Source of the DNA: an uncultured Solirubrobacterales bacterium
Lineage (GTDB): Bacteria; Actinomycetota; Thermoleophilia; Solirubrobacterales; 70-9
Direction: 5' to 3'
Assembly: GCA_937910825.1 (NCBI GenBank)
Contig: CALEMO010000098.1
Location: forward strand, 1 to 8,983
Length of the DNA: 8,983 bases
Shown piece after piece: positions 5,536-8,983 of this stretch. Under the pieces are notes generated by a model. That model was not told where the DNA came from. It was given only the letters and a program-made list of their open reading frames with translations, and made no database searches. Made by a program: the position numbers and the translations under genes. Within the stretch, counting starts at the first letter, position 1. The number at the start of each line of letters is the position of its first letter.

Positions 5536-6501
5536 ATGGTGCTGATGAATCGGATCGAAACAATTGGAGTGGACCTCGGTGGCACCAAACTGGCGGTCGG
5601 AGTTGTAGATGGGGAGCCAAAAACCCTTTGGAGCGATCAGGTTCCGTCAAATGGATATTCGCAGGAAGGCTTAATTGACCTTCTCGCGGAGCAGATCAAC
5701 CGGGCACACGAAGCCCGTCCGGATGCCCGGGCAGCAGGGGTAGGCATTCCTGCAACGATCGACTTCGAGAGCGGCCACGCCGTAAGTACCGTCAATCTCG
5801 ATCTCGAGGACCTGCCGATCAAGGACCTGCTCCAGGAGCGGGTCGGTCTGCCGACCGTGATCGATAACGACGCGAACCTGGCGATGCTCGCCGAGGCCCT
5901 GTACGGCGCCGCCAGGGGAGCCGACTACGCCCTGATGCTTACCCTCGGCACCGGAATCGGCGGCGGCATATGGATCGGCGGTGAGATCTTCAGGGGATCC
6001 ACCGGCTCGGGCGCGGAGCTCGGGCATACGGTCGTGGACATCAACGGACCCCGTTGCCAGGGCAACTGTCCCGGGCGCGGATGTATCGAGACTTTTGCTT
6101 CGGGAACTGCGATCGCACGACAGGGACGCGAGGCGGCTGAGAAGTACCCCGAATCGGCCCTCGGCAAGCTGGCGGCTTCGGGCGAGAAGATCGGCGGTGG
6201 TGCGGTGACCCAGGCAGCCAAGGACGGGGATGCTGCTGCCCTTGAAGTAATCAGCACGGCCGGGCACTACCTCGGCAACGCCATAGTTTCGCTGACCAAC
6301 ATCTTTCAGCCGGAAGTGGTCGTGCTTGGCGGAGGGGCAATGGCCATGGGAGAGCTGATTCTCGAGCCGGCTCGCCGGGAGGTGCGGGAACGCGGTCTCA
6401 ATCCGAATAATCAGGCGAAGATCGTCGCCGCCGAGCTTGGTCCGGACTCCGGAATGATCGGGGCAGCCGCTTTGGCCAGGATCGAAAGCGAAGCTTCCTG
6501 A
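5536..6501 (+). CDS. ROK-family sugar kinase, probable glucokinase
   Basis: Cytoplasmic kinase of 321 residues that most likely uses ATP to phosphorylate glucose or a related sugar at O6. It has the ASKHA-fold phosphate-binding motif DLGGTK (13-18), the substrate and catalytic loop VIDNDANLA (108-116, with catalytic Asp112), the second phosphate motif LGTGIGGG (137-144) and the ROK signature beginning ELGH (161-164). The structural zinc site would be His164 with Cys174, Cys178 and Cys183. The spacing between the first two cysteines is three residues rather than the common one. There is no N-terminal helix-turn-helix, so this is a kinase and not a ROK repressor. ATG 5536 is preceded by GAAGGG. 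ATG 5545 is possible but lies 15 nt from that site. The stop overlaps the rsmI start by one base (TGATG), so translation is probably coupled. Exact sugar specificity is inferred only. Confidence 0.92.
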   Translation: MVLMNRIETIGVDLGGTKLAVGVVDGEPKTLWSDQVPSNGYSQEGLIDLLAEQINRAHEARPDARAAGVGIPATIDFESGHAVSTVNLDLEDLPIKDLLQERVGLPTVIDNDANLAMLAEALYGAARGADYALMLTLGTGIGGGIWIGGEIFRGSTGSGAELGHTVVDINGPRCQGNCPGRGCIETFASGTAIARQGREAAEKYPESALGKLAASGEKIGGGAVTQAAKDGDAAALEVISTAGHYLGNAIVSLTNIFQPEVVVLGGGAMAMGELILEPARREVRERGLNPNNQAKIVAAELGPDSGMIGAAALARIESEAS

Positions 6502-7328
6502 TGCCGGGCCGTCTGATAGTCGCGCCGACGCCGATCGGCAACGTTGACGATGTGAGCAAGCGGGTGCGCGATGCCCTGATCAATGCTGATTACATCGCCT
6601 GCGAGGACACCCGGCGCACCGGCCGGTTGCTCGAGCGCCTTGAGATCAGCCCGAAGCCGCGGTTGGTTTCCAATCACGAAGGCAATGAGCAGAATCGCGC
6701 GACCGAGCTGGTCAAGAGGATCGAGCGCGGCGAGCGCATCACCCTGGTCTCCGATGCGGGCATGCCGGCGGTCTCTGACCCCGGATATCGCCTGATCCGG
6801 GCCTGCATTGATCGCGGCCTTGAAATCACGGTATTGCCGGGGCCTTCAGCGATCCCGGTCGCCCTGGTGGCCTCGGGCCTGCCTTGTGACCGCTGGCGCT
6901 TTGAAGGCTTCCTGCCAAAGCGCTCGGGGGAGATGGAGCGGGTGCTGAACTCGGCGGAGACAGTGATCGCCTTCGAGTCGCCGCGCCGGATCTCGGACTC
7001 CCTGGCGGCGCTCGCCGCAATCGCACCCGAGCGCCAGGCAGCGGTTTGCCGGGAGCTGAGCAAACTTCACGAAGAGGTCACCCGGGGCACGCTCTCCGAA
7101 CTGGCGTTGCGTCACAAGGGCGACGTCAAGGGCGAGATCGTGCTGGTGATCGCTCCAGCCGAAGCGGCAGGCCACGGGCAGGACATCGGTTATGCGGTTG
7201 AAGCCCTGAAGCGCCTGGTGCAGTCGGGTGCGCGGCCGCGGGCGGCGGCCACGGTGGTCGCCTCGCTCACTGGAACCCGCGCAAACGACCTGTACAAGGC
7301 CTTGACCGGGCGCGAGCCCAGACGATGA
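6501..7328 (+). CDS. rsmI: 16S rRNA (cytidine1402-2'-O)-methyltransferase
   Basis: SAM-dependent enzyme that adds a 2'-O-methyl group to C1402 of 16S rRNA in the ribosomal P site, a residue also N4-methylated by RsmH. The 275-residue protein is full length, with the tetrapyrrole-methylase fold. Family motifs occur in order: VAPTPIGNVDDVS (7-19), CEDTRRTGRLL (34-44), LVSDAGMPAVSDPG (82-95), LPGPSAIPVALVASGLP (112-128), FEGFLPKRSGE (134-144), ESPRRI (159-164), CRELSKLHEEVTRGTL (183-198) and KGEIVLVI (210-217). A short C-terminal helical region with Arg/Ala-rich sequence follows. The start ATG 6501 shares one base with the ROK stop. It is the middle member of a tight ROK-rsmI-metG run. Confidence 0.96.
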   Translation: MPGRLIVAPTPIGNVDDVSKRVRDALINADYIACEDTRRTGRLLERLEISPKPRLVSNHEGNEQNRATELVKRIERGERITLVSDAGMPAVSDPGYRLIRACIDRGLEITVLPGPSAIPVALVASGLPCDRWRFEGFLPKRSGEMERVLNSAETVIAFESPRRISDSLAALAAIAPERQAAVCRELSKLHEEVTRGTLSELALRHKGDVKGEIVLVIAPAEAAGHGQDIGYAVEALKRLVQSGARPRAAATVVASLTGTRANDLYKALTGREPRR

Positions 7329-7339
7329 CGCCGGCTTGA
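7325..7339 (+). other. four-codon ORF bridging rsmI and metG
   Basis: ATG 7325 overlaps the rsmI stop as ATGA. It opens a reading of Met-Thr-Pro-Ala, and its TGA (7337-7339) overlaps the TTG start of metG as TTGA. A ribosome ending rsmI could re-start here and be delivered to the metG start. The sequence is seen directly; any role is inferred. Confidence 0.3.
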
Positions 7340-8829
7340 GCTACTACGTAACCACGCCGATTTACTACTCGAACGGCGAGCCTCACCTCGGCCACGCCTA
7401 CTCGACGATGGCCGCAGACATCCTGGCGCGGCACATGCGCCAGCGTGGTGAAGACGTCTTCATGCTGACCGGCACCGACGAACATGGTGAACCGATCGCC
7501 CTTGCCGCCGAAGCGGAAGGGGTATCCCCACAGGAACTGGTCGACCGCAACGCACCCAAATTCGAAGACCTGGTCGAGCGGGTCGATTCGACCCATGATT
7601 TTTTCATCCGGACGACCGACAAAGGTCATGTCGAGCGGGTCCAGGAGCTGGTCACCAGGGTCCGCGACAACGGCTACGTCTACCAGGGAACCTATGAAGG
7701 CTGGTACTGCCCTCGCTGCGCTGACTTCAAGAACGAATCGGAGATCGGTCCGGGCGATACCTGTCCGATCCACGAGATACCGCTGCTCAGGGAGAAAGAG
7801 GAGAACTGGTTCTTCAGGCTTTCTGCTTTTCAGGAAAAGCTCGAGAAGCTTTACGAAGACGAGCCCGGTCGAATCATGCCCGACTTCCGCCGAAACGAAG
7901 CACTCTCGTTCATCCGCGGCGGGCTGCGCGACGTCTCGCTCTCCAGATCACAGCTTTCCTGGGGGGTGCCACTGCCGTGGGATCCCGATCAGGTCATGTA
8001 CGTATGGTTCGACGCGCTCAGCAACTATTACACGGCGCTGGGCTATGCGCGAGAGGGCGAAGACCTGAGCGAGCGCTATTGGCCCGCGAGCTGGCACATC
8101 CTGGCCAAGGACATCCTCAAGTTCCACGCTGTCTACTGGCCCGCTTTCCTGATGGCCGCCGGCCTTGAGCCGCCTCAGCGCATGTTCATCCACGGCTACC
8201 TGCTGATGGGTGAAAAGAAGATGTCGAAATCGCTTGGCAACGTGCTGGATCCGTTCGAAGTTATCGAGAAATTCGGAGCTGATGCTCTGCGTTTTTACTG
8301 TTTTCGTGAAGTCAGTTTCGGCCAGGATGGATCGATCTCGACCGAAGGGTTCGAGAAGAGGTACGAGTCGGAGCTGGCGAATGACTTCGGCAACCTCGCT
8401 TCCCGCAGCCTGGCGATGGTCGATCGATACCGGGACGGTCTGGTACCCGAAACCGACGCCGATCCGCTGCTGCTCGCCGACTTCGACGGCATCAACGAAA
8501 GAGTTTCAGCATTGCTTGACGAAGCGCAGATCGGCCAGGCTCTGGAGGAGATCTGGGTGCTGGTGCGACGGCTCAACCGGTATGTCGAAGAAAGCCAGCC
8601 GTGGGTCCTGGCCAAGGACGAAGGCGATGCCGCCCGGCTGGACCAGGTCCTGAACGGACTGACCGAAGGCCTGCGGGTCCTCTCCCTGCTGCTTCACCCG
8701 TACCTGCCCAACTCGACAGCCACGTTGCTGGCCGCGCTCGGTGAGCCTGAACTGAGCCTGAGGGAGTTCGCATCGAGGTCCGGCGGGCAAAAGGTCGAGC
8801 GCATCGAACCGCTCTTTCCTAAACTCTGA
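7336..8829 (+). CDS. metG: methionine--tRNA ligase
   Basis: Cytoplasmic class I enzyme that charges both initiator and elongator tRNA-Met. The protein has 497 residues, the short form without the C-terminal EMAP-type tRNA-binding domain. The Rossmann fold opens with YYVTTPIYYSNGEPHLGH, with the HIGH motif as HLGH at 17-20. One zinc knuckle has Cys125, Cys128, Cys143 and His146, like the single-knuckle Thermus-type enzymes. The motif VMYVWFDALSNYYTALG is at 220-236 and KMSKS at 295-299 (GEKKMSKSLGN). The helical anticodon-binding domain runs from about 345 to the end and includes ESQPWVLAK (419-427). The start must be TTG 7336. In this frame there is a stop at 7303-7305 and no ATG or GTG between it and the conserved SYYVTTPIYY. 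No Shine-Dalgarno is present, so initiation probably depends on coupling to rsmI, which ends 7 nt upstream. Confidence 0.96.
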   Translation: MSYYVTTPIYYSNGEPHLGHAYSTMAADILARHMRQRGEDVFMLTGTDEHGEPIALAAEAEGVSPQELVDRNAPKFEDLVERVDSTHDFFIRTTDKGHVERVQELVTRVRDNGYVYQGTYEGWYCPRCADFKNESEIGPGDTCPIHEIPLLREKEENWFFRLSAFQEKLEKLYEDEPGRIMPDFRRNEALSFIRGGLRDVSLSRSQLSWGVPLPWDPDQVMYVWFDALSNYYTALGYAREGEDLSERYWPASWHILAKDILKFHAVYWPAFLMAAGLEPPQRMFIHGYLLMGEKKMSKSLGNVLDPFEVIEKFGADALRFYCFREVSFGQDGSISTEGFEKRYESELANDFGNLASRSLAMVDRYRDGLVPETDADPLLLADFDGINERVSALLDEAQIGQALEEIWVLVRRLNRYVEESQPWVLAKDEGDAARLDQVLNGLTEGLRVLSLLLHPYLPNSTATLLAALGEPELSLREFASRSGGQKVERIEPLFPKL

Positions 8830-8864
8830 GCCCTGGCCGCTGTTCCGGAGTAGAGTTCGAAAAC

Positions 8865-8870
8865 TATGTT
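8865..8870 (+). promoter_or_regulatory. candidate -10 box upstream of the right-edge gene
   Basis: TATGTT fits TAnnnT and lies 16 nt before ATG 8887 in the otherwise featureless gap after metG (8830-8886). No matching -35 and no hairpin terminator for metG are visible in this gap, so the downstream gene could also be read through from metG. Confidence 0.2.
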
Positions 8871-8886
8871 TCCGACGGGGGTAACC

Positions 8887-8983
8887 ATGAAAAAGCTGCT
8901 GGCGTCATTGCCTTTCGCAACCTGCTTGGCCCCGATTCCTGTTTCCGGAGCTTCGGGCCTCGTTGACCAGCCGCTGCCCCTGA
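8887..8983 (+). CDS. N-terminus of a putative secreted protein (partial)
   Basis: The first 32 codons of a gene that runs off the right edge. The opening MKK, a hydrophobic stretch at about residues 4-19 (LLASLPFATCLAPIPV) and a following small-residue segment (SGASG) look like a Sec signal peptide, with a possible cleavage site near 21-24. Cys13 sits too early in the hydrophobic region to be a convincing lipobox. A G-run (8877-8881) 5 nt before the ATG could serve as ribosome binding site. An in-frame ATG at 8866 would add seven residues but would bury the charged n-region. Nothing of the mature protein is visible, so no function can be given. Confidence 0.55.
   Translation, partial: MKKLLASLPFATCLAPIPVSGASGLVDQPLPL

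Overview
The window looks like chromosomal DNA of a GC-rich Gram-positive bacterium, most likely an actinobacterium and possibly of the Thermoleophilia/Solirubrobacterales type. The reasons are G/C-rich third codon positions, a LytR-CpsA-Psr (LCP) cell-wall protein, a WS/DGAT neutral-lipid acyltransferase, candidate leaderless start sites, and a repeat protein with a Lys-rich C-terminal tail of a style I associate with that group. The lineage is an inference from gene content. No marker in the window proves it.

Layout from left to right. Positions 2-154 hold the 3' end of an unrecognised + strand gene whose stop codon abuts, tail to tail, the stop of a glycyl-tRNA synthetase gene (155-1537, minus). 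A 53-bp divergent spacer separates glyS from a small FmdB-like zinc-ribbon gene with a Ser-rich tail (1591-1980, plus). A hairpin and a possible promoter follow, then a full-length WS/DGAT acyltransferase (2081-3604, plus). This converges on a broken minus-strand gene for a repeat protein (3620-4269), which lies directly downstream of an intact LCP gene (4270-5523, minus). Only 12 bp separate the LCP start from the divergent start of a plus-strand run: a ROK-family sugar kinase (5536-6501), rsmI (6501-7328) and metG (7336-8829). The run is tightly packed, with a 1-base overlap between ROK and rsmI and a 7-base gap between rsmI and metG. The first 32 codons of a putative secreted protein (from 8887) run off the right edge.

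Most of this is housekeeping. GlyRS and MetRS charge tRNAs, RsmI methylates C1402 of 16S rRNA in the decoding centre, the ROK protein probably phosphorylates glucose or a related sugar, the LCP protein probably ligates glycopolymers to the wall, and WS/DGAT makes wax esters or triacylglycerol. I find no mobile element, CRISPR array, rRNA, tRNA or defence-type system, and no clear undescribed system. The points most worth a second look are the frameshifted repeat gene at 3620-4269 (three apparent single-base losses that together restore the frame), the four-codon ORF bridging rsmI and metG, the unusual FmdB-like protein, and the very compact divergent junctions.
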